64,000 nucleotides of DNA, taken from positions 62,001-126,000 of the forward strand of contig NZ_JAFMZP010000013.1 in assembly GCF_024436435.1 (NCBI RefSeq), read 5' to 3'. Position numbers and translations under genes: made by a program. This document shows, piece by piece, positions 17,033 to 26,684 of the stretch. How positions within the stretch are numbered: position 1 is the stretch's first letter; each line of letters starts with the position of its first letter. The stretch is from Desertivirga xinjiangensis. Its GTDB lineage: Bacteria; Bacteroidota; Bacteroidia; Sphingobacteriales; Sphingobacteriaceae. The notes below the pieces were generated by a model. The model saw only the letters and a list, made by a program, of their open reading frames with translations. It did not search any database and had not been told where the DNA came from.

Positions 17033-18739
17033 ATGAAAAAATATTGTTATTCATTAACAATCCTCACTTTCGCAGCAGCCCTGTTCACGGCCTGTCAGGA
17101 AATGGAGGATAGGCCCTTAGAGAAAGTTACAGACAGTTACTTATGGGATCCGAATGATCCGACTGGCACAAACGCCAGCTTTTTTCTAAATAGCATTTAT
17201 GCAGATTTACCAACCGGATATAATAGAATAGGAAGTAACCTGCTCTGTGCAGCCAGTGATGATGCGGTTCCGTCTGCAGATAACACAGCCATTGCACTTT
17301 TTACAAATGGAGGCTATAATGCAAATGCAAATGATGACAACTCATGGGCCAGCAATTATGAAAGCATTAGAAAGTGTAATCTTTTTGTTCAGAATATTGA
17401 CCGGATAAATTTAAGATCAGATATAGCCCAGCAAGGCATCTACTGGAGAGCAGAGAATCGTTTTCTAAGGGCGATGTTCTACTATGAATTAATTAAACGT
17501 TATGGCGGTGTACCATTACTTGGCGACCGGGTATTAACTATCAATGATGATCTGAAATTGCCTCGTAATAGCTACGACGAATGTGTAAATTATATTGTTA
17601 GTGAATGCGATGCGATTACGCCAGACTTAAGGCCAGATCCACTGGGAACGGCTAATGCAGGCGAATATGGAAGGATTACTAAAATGGCCGCACTAACATT
17701 AAAAGCAAAGACATTATTGTACGCAGCAAGTCCGCTGAATAACCCCTCAAATGATCAAAGCAAATGGATAAAGGCAAAAAATGCGCTGGCTGAAGCTATT
17801 AGATATGGCGAACAAGGTGGGTTCGCTTTAGAGCCTTCCTTCACGAACGTATTTCTAGCGCGCCAGAACAAAGAAATTATTTTGGCCTATCAACGTCAGG
17901 TTACCTTTGATGTTGAGACAAATAATGCACCCGTAGGCTATGTAGGTGGCAATACCACAAGTAACGGCAGAACAAGTCCCACGCAGGAGCTGGTAGATGC
18001 CTTTACAACAATTAAAGGTCTCCCCATTTCGGTTGATGTTAAATCGGGAAGTAATTTAACTGGTTACGACTCAAACCTTCCTTATGCAAACAGGGATCCG
18101 CGCTTAAGCTATACTGTTTTCTATAATGGAGCGCAATGGTTAGGCAGGGGAGTGGAAACATTTACCGGTGGCTTAGACAGACCAGGAGGCTCACGTACCC
18201 AGACTAAAACAGGCTACTATATGAGCAAGTTCATGGGGAATTTTGCAGGGACAACGTCTTATGCGAATCAAACGCACAATTTTCCAATTTTTAGATACGC
18301 TGATGTTATGCTGATGTTCGCGGAGGCTAAAAATGAGGTAGATGGTCCGGGCAGTGGAACAGATTCCGTTTACAACTTCATCAGAGCAATCAGGGCCAGG
18401 GCTGGTATAGCCCTTGGTTCAGCACCTAATACCTATGGGGTAGCAGACGGGTTAAACACTGCTCAAATGAGAGAATTAATCAGGAATGAGCGAAGGGTTG
18501 AAATGGCTTTCGAAGAGCAGCGCTTTTGGGATATCCGCCGGTGGAAGATTGCAGAGACTGTTTATAATAGACCGCTTCATGGAATGAGGATCACCAGATC
18601 TGGTAATAATTTGACCTATCAGGTTGAAGAATTGGGTACACCATTTCGATTCATTGCTCCAAGAATGTATCGTTATGCGATCCCCTTTTCAGAGATTTCT
18701 AAAAACCCCAATTTAACCCAGAATCAAGGTTATCAATAA
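17033..18739 (+). CDS. SusD/RagB-like surface glycan-binding lipoprotein, first of the xylan locus
   Basis: 568 aa with a lipobox (FAAALFTACQE, Cys about residue 21). SusD features are clear: NRFLRAMFYYELIKRYGGVP, the TPR-like GRITKMAALTLKAKTLLYAA, and the C-terminal RNERRVEMAFEEQRFWDIRRW with a final NPNLTQNQGY. SusD proteins bind glycans and close the SusC barrel. It is encoded directly behind its SusC partner and matches XusB by position. Length is normal for the family and there are no signs of damage. Confidence 0.94.
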   Translation: MKKYCYSLTILTFAAALFTACQEMEDRPLEKVTDSYLWDPNDPTGTNASFFLNSIYADLPTGYNRIGSNLLCAASDDAVPSADNTAIALFTNGGYNANANDDNSWASNYESIRKCNLFVQNIDRINLRSDIAQQGIYWRAENRFLRAMFYYELIKRYGGVPLLGDRVLTINDDLKLPRNSYDECVNYIVSECDAITPDLRPDPLGTANAGEYGRITKMAALTLKAKTLLYAASPLNNPSNDQSKWIKAKNALAEAIRYGEQGGFALEPSFTNVFLARQNKEIILAYQRQVTFDVETNNAPVGYVGGNTTSNGRTSPTQELVDAFTTIKGLPISVDVKSGSNLTGYDSNLPYANRDPRLSYTVFYNGAQWLGRGVETFTGGLDRPGGSRTQTKTGYYMSKFMGNFAGTTSYANQTHNFPIFRYADVMLMFAEAKNEVDGPGSGTDSVYNFIRAIRARAGIALGSAPNTYGVADGLNTAQMRELIRNERRVEMAFEEQRFWDIRRWKIAETVYNRPLHGMRITRSGNNLTYQVEELGTPFRFIAPRMYRYAIPFSEISKNPNLTQNQGYQ

Positions 18740-18773
18740 TCATTACCGGTGATTATAAATTAAAGATATAGAT

Positions 18774-21686
18774 ATGAAGAAATTATTACAGATACTCTCG
18801 ATAACATGCTGTTTATTACCTGCTGTTGGTTTTGCACAAACAGTTATTCGTGGTATGATTAAGGATAAAGTAGGAGTGCTTCCTGGCGTAAGTGTGGTAG
18901 AAAAAGATGTACGTGGAAATGGAACGACAACTAATGAGAAAGGAGAGTTTATAATTACTCTGAAAGGGACTTCCAATATTTTAGAAATCAGTGCAGTAGG
19001 TTATATCAAACAGACTGTAAACGTTAGAAACAGAACGAGGGTCGATGTGACTCTTGTCGATGATGCCAAAGAATTGAACGAAGTAGTTGTAGTAGGATTT
19101 GGAACAACTAAGAAAATTACCAATACGGGAGCAATAAGCACCGTTTCTGCCGCTGATATCCGAAACACGCCTACGCCAAATATTCAGAATACTCTGGCAG
19201 GCAGAGCTCCTGGATTTATTTCGCAGCAGCGTTCCGGTCAACCTGGAAGGAGTGGAGCCGAGTTTTTTATCAGGGGGGTAAATTCGCTGTCATCCGAATC
19301 ACAAAAGCCACTCATCATCGTTGATGATGTGGAATACACCTACGATCAGGTAGCTCAAATAGATGCGAATGAAATTGAATCCTTCACGATCTTAAAAGAT
19401 GCTTCTACCACTGCTGTTTACGGGATAAAGGGTGCAAATGGTGTGCTGGTAATTACCACCAGGAGAGGGAAAATAGGCAAACCCAGGGTGAATTTTAATA
19501 CCGAGTCTGGCTTGCAATCTGCAGTGAACACACCTAACTTCCTGGATGCATTTACAGTTGCTTCTTTAAGAAATGAGGCGTTCAGAAACGATGGCCTTGC
19601 TCCTGAGTTTACAGACGAAGATCTGGAACATTGGAGAACTGGTGATGATCCTTATGGTCATCCGGACGTCGATTGGTATAATGAAGTTTTCAAAAAGAAC
19701 GCCTTTCAGACACGCAATAACATTGATATCTCAGGTGGAAGTGAAAAGATTAAATACTTTATTTCCACCGGGCATGTTTTTCAGGAAGGACTTTTAAGGG
19801 ATTTCAGTACAGGAGGTTACGAAGCTCCAAAAAATAACTATGCTTATGAACGTTTTACTTTCCGTTCAAATCTGGACATGCAGGCAACTAACGACCTTGC
19901 GCTTCGCCTGGACGTAACCGGCAGGATAGGAAATATTACTGAACCGCACATTAGCACTTCACCCTTAAGTACGGTATATAGTTTTCAACGTTTACCGCCA
20001 TACTCCCAGCCTTTGCTTAATCCGGATGGAAGTTATCCATGGGGATTCAGGTCGAGGCAGGGCTTTCAGGAAACGAGTTTAATTGGTCGTTTAGCTCTGC
20101 AAGGCTACGACAAGACGTTCAGAAATGAATTCAACGTATTGGTAAGTGCCAATCATAAATTAAACTTCATTACCCCTGGCTTGTCTGTTTTGGGCAGAAT
20201 ATCTTATGCAGGTGATGTTTCCTACGACAGAAATCTTTATAGGTCAAATATTCCTGCATTTTACTATAATCCTGCTTCAAATACTTATACCGTTCACAGC
20301 AATAACCTATATCGTTTAGAACCCCTAACCCGTAGCAGTTCTGCGAATAATACAATCACCAGGAGGACAGTAAATTCCCTCGCAAAAATTGACTACAACA
20401 GGACCTTTGGCAATCATACCGCTTATGGTTTTATATTATATAATTTAAATGATGTAATTAGAGGAGATTACAATACAACTGATGATCTTAACCGATTACA
20501 GGAATATGCCCCTGTCGCATCCCAAGGATACACTTTCAAAGCGGGGTATGACTATAAGCAACGCTATCTTATTGATTTTAGTGGGGCCTATAATGGAACA
20601 AGTCAATTTGTTGGAAAGAAAACCAAGGGATTTTTTCCTGCTGTTTCCGTGGGGTGGAATATCGCTGAAGAGCCGTTTATTAAAAACAGGTTCGAATTTC
20701 TGGACTTGTTAAAGCTAAGGGGCTCTTATGGTTTAACTGGCTCTGATGTTACCCGAGGAAACACCTACAAAACAGAGCAGGTTTATACTATAGGCGACAA
20801 TTACAATTTTGGAGAAACCAGTACCACTTCCCCAAGTATCCAGGAGGGATCTTTAGGTAACTCAGATATCACCTGGGAAAAATCTAAAAAGACAGATGTC
20901 GGCCTGGACGCGCAGTTGTTTAGAGGCAAGCTCAATTTTACAGTCGATTATTTTTATGATTACAGGTACGATCAGCTATTTATTAAAAACGATGTATTAA
21001 ATATCATCGGTGTTACACTTCCCTATACCAACTCAGCTATTACAGAAAACAAGGGTTGGGATGGGCAGGTCAGTTACCGCAATAAAATTGGAAATATAAA
21101 TTACAACGCCGCATTTACATTTTCTACTGCCGTAAATAAAATTGTTTACCAGGGAGAGGCAGCACCCCGATATGCCTATCTCGCTAAAACAGGCAGACCC
21201 ATAGGACAACCTTTTGGCTATAATTCTCTAGGCTTTTTCCAGACGCAAGAGGAAGTAGATAACTATGCGCACTTACCTAATGCAAGACCGGGGGATATAA
21301 AATATGAAGATATAAATATGGATGGCGTGATTGATTTAGAAGATCAGCGCGCTATCGGTAAGCCGAATTTACCACAAACCGTATTGGGGACGAATTTTGG
21401 GTTCGAATATAAAGGGCTTAGTCTAAGCGTATTGTTTCAGGGAAGTTTTGATTACAGTTACCGGATTGCTACTGCTGGCGTTATTCCTTTCCAGGGAAAT
21501 TTACAAGAAGTAACCTTGAAACGTTGGACTCCGGAAACAGCAGCAACCGCAACTTATCCGCGGTTGAGCAGTAACCTCGCCGGACCAAGCAGCCCCTCGA
21601 ATGCTTCGTCATTCTGGTTAGTAAATGCTAAATACGTCCGGCTTAAATCTGTTGATATTGGCTACCGTTTACCTAAAAAATACTAA
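18774..21686 (+). CDS. SusC-like TonB-dependent receptor, second of the xylan locus (3' frameshift)
   Basis: 970 aa as read. It has a signal peptide, a carboxypeptidase-regulatory-like domain (VIRGMIKDKVGVLPGVSVVE, TTTNEKGEFIITL), the linker LNEVVVVGFGT, a plug (NTLAGRAPGFISQQRSG, IESFTILKDASTTAVYG) and the barrel. The reading frame stops at taa 21684-21686 after DIGYRLPKKY, about 55 residues short of a proper terminus. Adding one A to the six-A run at 21675-21680 restores KKILSAIKINTARIYVSGYD and continues to VYNVGLQVGF, stop at 21853, which is a normal SusC ending. Without the last strands the barrel could not assemble. Either the sequence has an indel error or this strain carries a broken XusC-like importer. 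The SusD partner follows. Confidence 0.9.
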   Translation: MKKLLQILSITCCLLPAVGFAQTVIRGMIKDKVGVLPGVSVVEKDVRGNGTTTNEKGEFIITLKGTSNILEISAVGYIKQTVNVRNRTRVDVTLVDDAKELNEVVVVGFGTTKKITNTGAISTVSAADIRNTPTPNIQNTLAGRAPGFISQQRSGQPGRSGAEFFIRGVNSLSSESQKPLIIVDDVEYTYDQVAQIDANEIESFTILKDASTTAVYGIKGANGVLVITTRRGKIGKPRVNFNTESGLQSAVNTPNFLDAFTVASLRNEAFRNDGLAPEFTDEDLEHWRTGDDPYGHPDVDWYNEVFKKNAFQTRNNIDISGGSEKIKYFISTGHVFQEGLLRDFSTGGYEAPKNNYAYERFTFRSNLDMQATNDLALRLDVTGRIGNITEPHISTSPLSTVYSFQRLPPYSQPLLNPDGSYPWGFRSRQGFQETSLIGRLALQGYDKTFRNEFNVLVSANHKLNFITPGLSVLGRISYAGDVSYDRNLYRSNIPAFYYNPASNTYTVHSNNLYRLEPLTRSSSANNTITRRTVNSLAKIDYNRTFGNHTAYGFILYNLNDVIRGDYNTTDDLNRLQEYAPVASQGYTFKAGYDYKQRYLIDFSGAYNGTSQFVGKKTKGFFPAVSVGWNIAEEPFIKNRFEFLDLLKLRGSYGLTGSDVTRGNTYKTEQVYTIGDNYNFGETSTTSPSIQEGSLGNSDITWEKSKKTDVGLDAQLFRGKLNFTVDYFYDYRYDQLFIKNDVLNIIGVTLPYTNSAITENKGWDGQVSYRNKIGNINYNAAFTFSTAVNKIVYQGEAAPRYAYLAKTGRPIGQPFGYNSLGFFQTQEEVDNYAHLPNARPGDIKYEDINMDGVIDLEDQRAIGKPNLPQTVLGTNFGFEYKGLSLSVLFQGSFDYSYRIATAGVIPFQGNLQEVTLKRWTPETAATATYPRLSSNLAGPSSPSNASSFWLVNAKYVRLKSVDIGYRLPKKY

Positions 21687-21863
21687 GTGCGATCAAGATA
21701 AATACTGCAAGGATCTATGTAAGTGGGTATGACTTATTTACCTGGGCTAATTTCGATTTATATAGTCAGGATCCGGAGATAGCCAGTCTGGGTAGTGCAG
21801 GAACATATCCTGTTCAAAAAGTATATAATGTCGGGTTACAAGTTGGATTTTAACAGGAAAATC

Positions 21864-23579
21864 ATGAATAAAAAAATAATATTGTTAATCGCAGTTTTTA
21901 CAGGTATAATGATGATCTCCTGTAAAAAGAATGGGATCCTGGATCAGGTTAAAACTACCGATCTGAGTGAAGAAAGTACTTTTGCCGACAGTGCCAGAAC
22001 CATGCAGTTTTTAACACGGATGTATACCGATATTGGTTTCAGTGCTGATCCGAAGAGGTTTGCAGATTTAGGGAGTAGTGTTGGAATTTATACTTTGGGT
22101 GATGAGGTAGAATCAAACCTGCAAAGTGCAAATGCATTTAATATCATCTTTCAAACGGGGGCAGTAAGCTCTTTGAACATTCCAACAGACTCCTGGACAA
22201 AGCCTTATCAGAATATCAGAAGAGCAAATGTTTTTTTAAGTCACCTTTCAAATACCCCGCTTTCATCGAAACTAAGAACAAGAACAGCGGCAGAGGCTCG
22301 GTTTCTACGGGCATGGTATTATTTTATCCTGCTTAAACACTATGGCGGGGTGCCATTGGTGGGGGATGTTGTATATGCGGCGACAGATCCTGTACCAGGG
22401 AAAAGGGCAACCTTTGAAGAGGTTGTAGACTATATTGAATCAGAGTGTAATGCCGTTGCACCTCTTTTACCACCAATTCACGAATCGTCAGACTATGGCA
22501 GAATTACACGGGGAGCGGCCTTAGCACTTAAATCTAGGTTGTTGCTGTATGCGGCTAGCCCATTATTTAACGGCAGAGATGAAATGGGCGGAATTTTAGG
22601 CTACCCGACCTACGACGCAACGCGTTGGAACAAAGCAGCAATAGCTGCATTGAATGTAATCAATCTTCAGGCCTATTCTCTTTATGAATTGGCCAATGGC
22701 GAGGGTTTTCAAAAAGTATTTAACTTACGTAAGAACAGCGAATACATCCTGGCCACCATGGCCGGTAATAACAGAACCCTGGAGGCTATATGGGATCCAC
22801 CGAGCCGGACAGGGAGTGGGAGCGTTATGCCTTATCAGGAATTAGTAGATGCCTTCGGTACCATCAACGGAAAGCCTATTACCGAAGATCTTAAAACACC
22901 TGCCAATCCAACCGGCTATGATCCTGCGAAGCCATACGAAAATAGAGATCCGAGATTTAAGTGGACAATTTTGTTCAACGAAGCAGAAAGGCTGAATACG
23001 AGTAGAACTATATCGAAAGTGTATACTTATCAAGGTGCAGAAAAAGATGGTATGCCGATTACTAAAACAGGCTATTATTTAAGGAAAATGTTAAACGAGA
23101 CCACCATCGCAAGTACCACTTCTTCTACAACAGAGCGTTGTTTCCCGCTTATCCGCTATGCGGAAATATTATTAAACTATGCAGAAGCTAGTAATGAAGC
23201 AGACGATATAGAAACGGCTTACGAACAGATCATTGCTATTCGAAAGCGTGCAGGAATTTTGCCAGGTCCGGATGGCGATTATGGTATTCCGGCTAACCTG
23301 ACACAGGAAGAAATGAGGGCCTTGATACAGAATGAAAGAAGAGTAGAACTGGCTATTGAGGAGCATCGGTACTGGGATGTCAGAAGATGGAAAATTGCAG
23401 AAAAAGTATCGAACAAAACCTTGCACGGTATGCGCATTACGCCAGATGGGACTGGATATAAATACGAATTAATTAATATCAGAACACCTGTATTCGTAGC
23501 GCCAAAATGGTATCTGTGGCCAATTCCACAAGGTGAGGTAAATAAAACTTTTGAATTAGAACAAAACCCAGGGTGGTAA
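21864..23579 (+). CDS. SusD/RagB-like surface glycan-binding lipoprotein, second of the xylan locus
   Basis: 571 aa from the ATG at 21864 (MNKKIILLIAVFTGIMMISC), which gives a correct lipoprotein signal; the frame is open from 21795 but that part overlaps the restored SusC terminus. SusD hallmarks: EARFLRAWYYFILLKHYGGV, GRITRGAALALKSRLLLYAA, IRYAEILLNYAEASNEA, NERRVELAIEEHRYWDVRRW and FELEQNPGW at the end. It lies 10 bp after the frame-corrected SusC stop. By position it matches XusD. It would act as the lid of the second SusC importer. Confidence 0.94.
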   Translation: MNKKIILLIAVFTGIMMISCKKNGILDQVKTTDLSEESTFADSARTMQFLTRMYTDIGFSADPKRFADLGSSVGIYTLGDEVESNLQSANAFNIIFQTGAVSSLNIPTDSWTKPYQNIRRANVFLSHLSNTPLSSKLRTRTAAEARFLRAWYYFILLKHYGGVPLVGDVVYAATDPVPGKRATFEEVVDYIESECNAVAPLLPPIHESSDYGRITRGAALALKSRLLLYAASPLFNGRDEMGGILGYPTYDATRWNKAAIAALNVINLQAYSLYELANGEGFQKVFNLRKNSEYILATMAGNNRTLEAIWDPPSRTGSGSVMPYQELVDAFGTINGKPITEDLKTPANPTGYDPAKPYENRDPRFKWTILFNEAERLNTSRTISKVYTYQGAEKDGMPITKTGYYLRKMLNETTIASTTSSTTERCFPLIRYAEILLNYAEASNEADDIETAYEQIIAIRKRAGILPGPDGDYGIPANLTQEEMRALIQNERRVELAIEEHRYWDVRRWKIAEKVSNKTLHGMRITPDGTGYKYELINIRTPVFVAPKWYLWPIPQGEVNKTFELEQNPGW

Positions 23580-23597
23580 TAATAAAAATCCAGCATT

Positions 23598-25103
23598 ATG
23601 AATTTAATGATTTCACAGTTATCAAGCATCAAATCACGAATTATCTTAGCGATAATGATGATTGGAATTGGGCTTAATTCTTGTCAAAAAGACAAACTAA
23701 CCATACCTGGCAATGTAGGCACGGTCAGATTTGTGTCCAATGCCTACACTATCGAAAACAATACACTTGATCCTTTGATAGTAACCTTGCCGTTTTCTTT
23801 GCCTATAGAAGAAGATGCAATAGTTAAAATTAGTATTGATGACCAAAGTACCCTCTTACCTGGTGAATATACTATTACACCGGCTATCCCTGCGGGAGGT
23901 TTAAGCATAAACGTGCCAGAGGGAAGTACAGAGTTATCGTTTAAAGTGAGTTCACTTAATAATTTTGATGGTGAGCGCAGCCTGATATTAAAAATTGAAT
24001 CTGCAGCAGGCGGCTTATCGGTAGCAAATGTAGATGCCAGCACTTCGATCACGGTAAAAGGGAATCCAATTATTAATCCAGAGCTGAGGACTTCTCAAAC
24101 AGACATCGCTTTTGGAAGTGTAACTACAAATACAACTTCTGAATCAAAAAATTATGTTTTAACCAGTGTTAAGCTAACCGCTGATGTAGTAGTTACAGCC
24201 TCTGAAAACTTCGAAGTGTCTCTGGATAATGTCAGTTTTGCAACAACACTAACAATCCCGTTTGCAACAGCAAATCTTTCACCCATTAGTATTTATGCCC
24301 GGGCTGTCGCAAATACAGGTACAAACCAAACACTATCAGGAACCATCACCCATGTGTCGGGAACTTTACCAGTGGCGAACATTAACCTAAGTGCCGTAGA
24401 ATATGGTAATGCAGCACCAGGGGTATTGCTAAAAAGTGAAAACCTTAATTATACTACGCCTGGAGCACTGATAACAGCGAGCGGCGGAGCGTGGAAGGGG
24501 TTTTCGGGCATCGGCTCTAACCCTATTCAATATATCAGCTCGGGTTTAACTTATACAGGTTATACGAGCTCTAACGTAGGGGGCGCATTGGTAATGCAAA
24601 ATAGCAAAGCTTCATCTGAGGACGCAGGACTGGATTTTCCGGAACAAACCAGTGGAGTAATTTATGTCGCACAGATGATAAATATAGCGTCCGCACCTAC
24701 CAGTGCCGATTTCTTTGCCTCATTGGGTAATGGAGCTGCAGGTACAACACCTGCGTATTACAACAGGATTTATGCTAAAGCAAGCGGTGCGCAATATTCA
24801 CTCGGTTTGAGCAGAAATGCATCTACATCGCCTGTATATCTTGCTACTAATCTGGAATATGGAAAAACTTACCTCGTAGTAACTAAATATGAATTTGCAA
24901 CAAATAATTCATCCATGTATGTATTAAGTGCCGGAATTCCATCTGCGGAACCTCCTGTGCCAAGCGCCACATCCAATGGCGGAGCCGCTGATCCATCATC
25001 GATGACCAGGATTGTAATCAGGCAAAGTACCAACACGCCATTAGAAGCAACAATAGATGGATATAGAATTGCCACTTCCTGGAAAGAAGCAGTAGGCTTA
25101 TAA
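23598..25103 (+). CDS. XusE-like surface lipoprotein, first copy
   Basis: 501 aa with a lipoprotein signal (IMMIGIGLNSC). The N-terminal third looks like a Calx-beta/DUF1735-type domain (TIENNTLDPLIVTLPFSLPI, EDAIVKISIDDQSTLLPGEY, STELSFKVSSLNNFDGERSL). A middle Ig-like domain follows (YVLTSVKLTADVVVTASENF), then a concanavalin-like C-terminus (SGVIYVAQMINIASAPTSAD, ATIDGYRIATSWKEAV). The position after the tandem SusC/SusD pairs and before GH10 is that of XusE in Bacteroidota xylan clusters, where it is thought to bind the polysaccharide at the surface. The next gene is a paralogue with the same domain order. Confidence 0.8.
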   Translation: MNLMISQLSSIKSRIILAIMMIGIGLNSCQKDKLTIPGNVGTVRFVSNAYTIENNTLDPLIVTLPFSLPIEEDAIVKISIDDQSTLLPGEYTITPAIPAGGLSINVPEGSTELSFKVSSLNNFDGERSLILKIESAAGGLSVANVDASTSITVKGNPIINPELRTSQTDIAFGSVTTNTTSESKNYVLTSVKLTADVVVTASENFEVSLDNVSFATTLTIPFATANLSPISIYARAVANTGTNQTLSGTITHVSGTLPVANINLSAVEYGNAAPGVLLKSENLNYTTPGALITASGGAWKGFSGIGSNPIQYISSGLTYTGYTSSNVGGALVMQNSKASSEDAGLDFPEQTSGVIYVAQMINIASAPTSADFFASLGNGAAGTTPAYYNRIYAKASGAQYSLGLSRNASTSPVYLATNLEYGKTYLVVTKYEFATNNSSMYVLSAGIPSAEPPVPSATSNGGAADPSSMTRIVIRQSTNTPLEATIDGYRIATSWKEAVGL

Positions 25104-25182
25104 GTGAACTATCAGCTCTCTGATATTAAAGCAGGGAGCTGAAGCATAAATTAGAATAAGATACGATTCAATTTGACTTTCG

Positions 25183-26667
25183 ATGAATAGAAACATATTA
25201 ATTTTTACGAAATCTGCACCCCGTTTTTGCATAAGTATCGCCATTGCAATTCTGAACCTGTTGCTGGTTACTTCCTGTACTGATGAAGAACAATTTCCAG
25301 CAATGATTATTCCTACAAGGGTGAGCTTTAGCGAGGCGGTGTTTTACATTGCAAAAGACAAAGCTGGCGCCAGTGAAATTACTCTCACATTGGCACGTCC
25401 GCTAGAAAAAGATGGGTCCATTACTATTCAGCAAATTGATGCTGGTACCACAGCAAGGGCTGAGCAATTCTCGTTAGATCCGGCATTTAAAGATGGTAAA
25501 CTAAAGATTAATCTACCTCAAGGAACTAAAGAGGCTTCCTTTAAGTTGACCTCCCTGCATAATTTTGATAACGATCAAACCATTGCTTTTAAAGTTGTGG
25601 CAGCAACAGGTGGTGCAGTTTTAAATAATGAAAAACTTGAGACCATAGTAACTATGCGTGGCAATCTTTATATTGAGTCAACGATTTCAACCTCGGTAAG
25701 CACACTTGATGATTTTGGGGTTTTAACGATAAATGCAAGTTCCGCTTCAAAATCATATGTGCTATCAGGTCTTAACTTGCCTGGAGCCGTAACGGTGGCA
25801 GCTCCAAGCCACTTCAAGGTATCCTTAGATAACGTCAATTTCACTTCGACCGTTTCTGCAGATGTCAATAATAAAAATGCGACGGTCTATGTAAAGTTCA
25901 ATCCTGCACTTGAAACTAATTTAGATGTAGTTGCTAGTATCACGCATACAGTTACTGGTGTGGCGAATGTGTCGGTTGGTGTATCAGGTAAAATAGAATA
26001 TACTCCCGAAGTACCCTTGTTAAACGAAAACTTTGATTATGGAACTACTTCAGATTTTCTGGCCAGATTAACAAATGACTGGACAGCCTATTCAGCTGCG
26101 GGCTCGATCCCGGTAACCTATATTCCGCAAGGATTGACATTTAACCGGTACGCTGGCTCAAATATTGGCGGAGCGGTTAAGATGGAAAATGGTGAGTTCT
26201 CCAGGGAGGATGTGGCGCGGACCTTCCCTCAGAAAACAGCTGGAACTATATATGTTGCTGTTTTAGTGAATTTATCAAAAACCGGCACCGGAGAGTTCTT
26301 CCTTGCTACACGTGAAGGAGGTACGTTCTTTAACCGTGTATACGTAAAAGATGCTGGAGCAAATAACCTGACATTCGGCATTGGCAAAAATGCAAGCGTT
26401 CAATATGCAACAATCAACCACAAATACAACACTACATACCTGGTAGTGGCAAAATATGATTTCACTTCGAAGATCTCATCAATGTATGTGTTTGATGGAA
26501 CTTTTCCCGATGCAGAGCCAGCCGCTCCGTTAGCTGTTTCCCTGGCCACAGGTTTATCACCTGCCAGTTTGAATGACTTAGCTATACGGCAGGCAGAAAC
26601 GGAGGTTGGGGCAACGATCGACGGGCTTAGGATTGCAACTACCTGGAGGGGCGTACTGGGTTACTAA
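25183..26667 (+). CDS. XusE-like surface lipoprotein, second copy
   Basis: 494 aa. Lipobox at AILNLLLVTSC (Cys about residue 32). It has the same three-part build as the preceding protein: Calx-beta-like (FYIAKDKAGASEITLTLARP, EASFKLTSLHNFDNDQTIAF), Ig-like (SKSYVLSGLNLPGAVTVAAP) and concanavalin-like (AGTIYVAVLVNLSKTGTGEF, ATIDGLRIATTWRGVLGY). The two genes probably arose by tandem duplication. The gap to the previous gene is 79 bp and the gap to GH10 is 17 bp. A surface glycan-binding role is inferred from position and architecture; the ligand would be xylan. Confidence 0.78.
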   Translation: MNRNILIFTKSAPRFCISIAIAILNLLLVTSCTDEEQFPAMIIPTRVSFSEAVFYIAKDKAGASEITLTLARPLEKDGSITIQQIDAGTTARAEQFSLDPAFKDGKLKINLPQGTKEASFKLTSLHNFDNDQTIAFKVVAATGGAVLNNEKLETIVTMRGNLYIESTISTSVSTLDDFGVLTINASSASKSYVLSGLNLPGAVTVAAPSHFKVSLDNVNFTSTVSADVNNKNATVYVKFNPALETNLDVVASITHTVTGVANVSVGVSGKIEYTPEVPLLNENFDYGTTSDFLARLTNDWTAYSAAGSIPVTYIPQGLTFNRYAGSNIGGAVKMENGEFSREDVARTFPQKTAGTIYVAVLVNLSKTGTGEFFLATREGGTFFNRVYVKDAGANNLTFGIGKNASVQYATINHKYNTTYLVVAKYDFTSKISSMYVFDGTFPDAEPAAPLAVSLATGLSPASLNDLAIRQAETEVGATIDGLRIATTWRGVLGY

Positions 26668-26684
26668 TTGATAAAATTAAAGTG

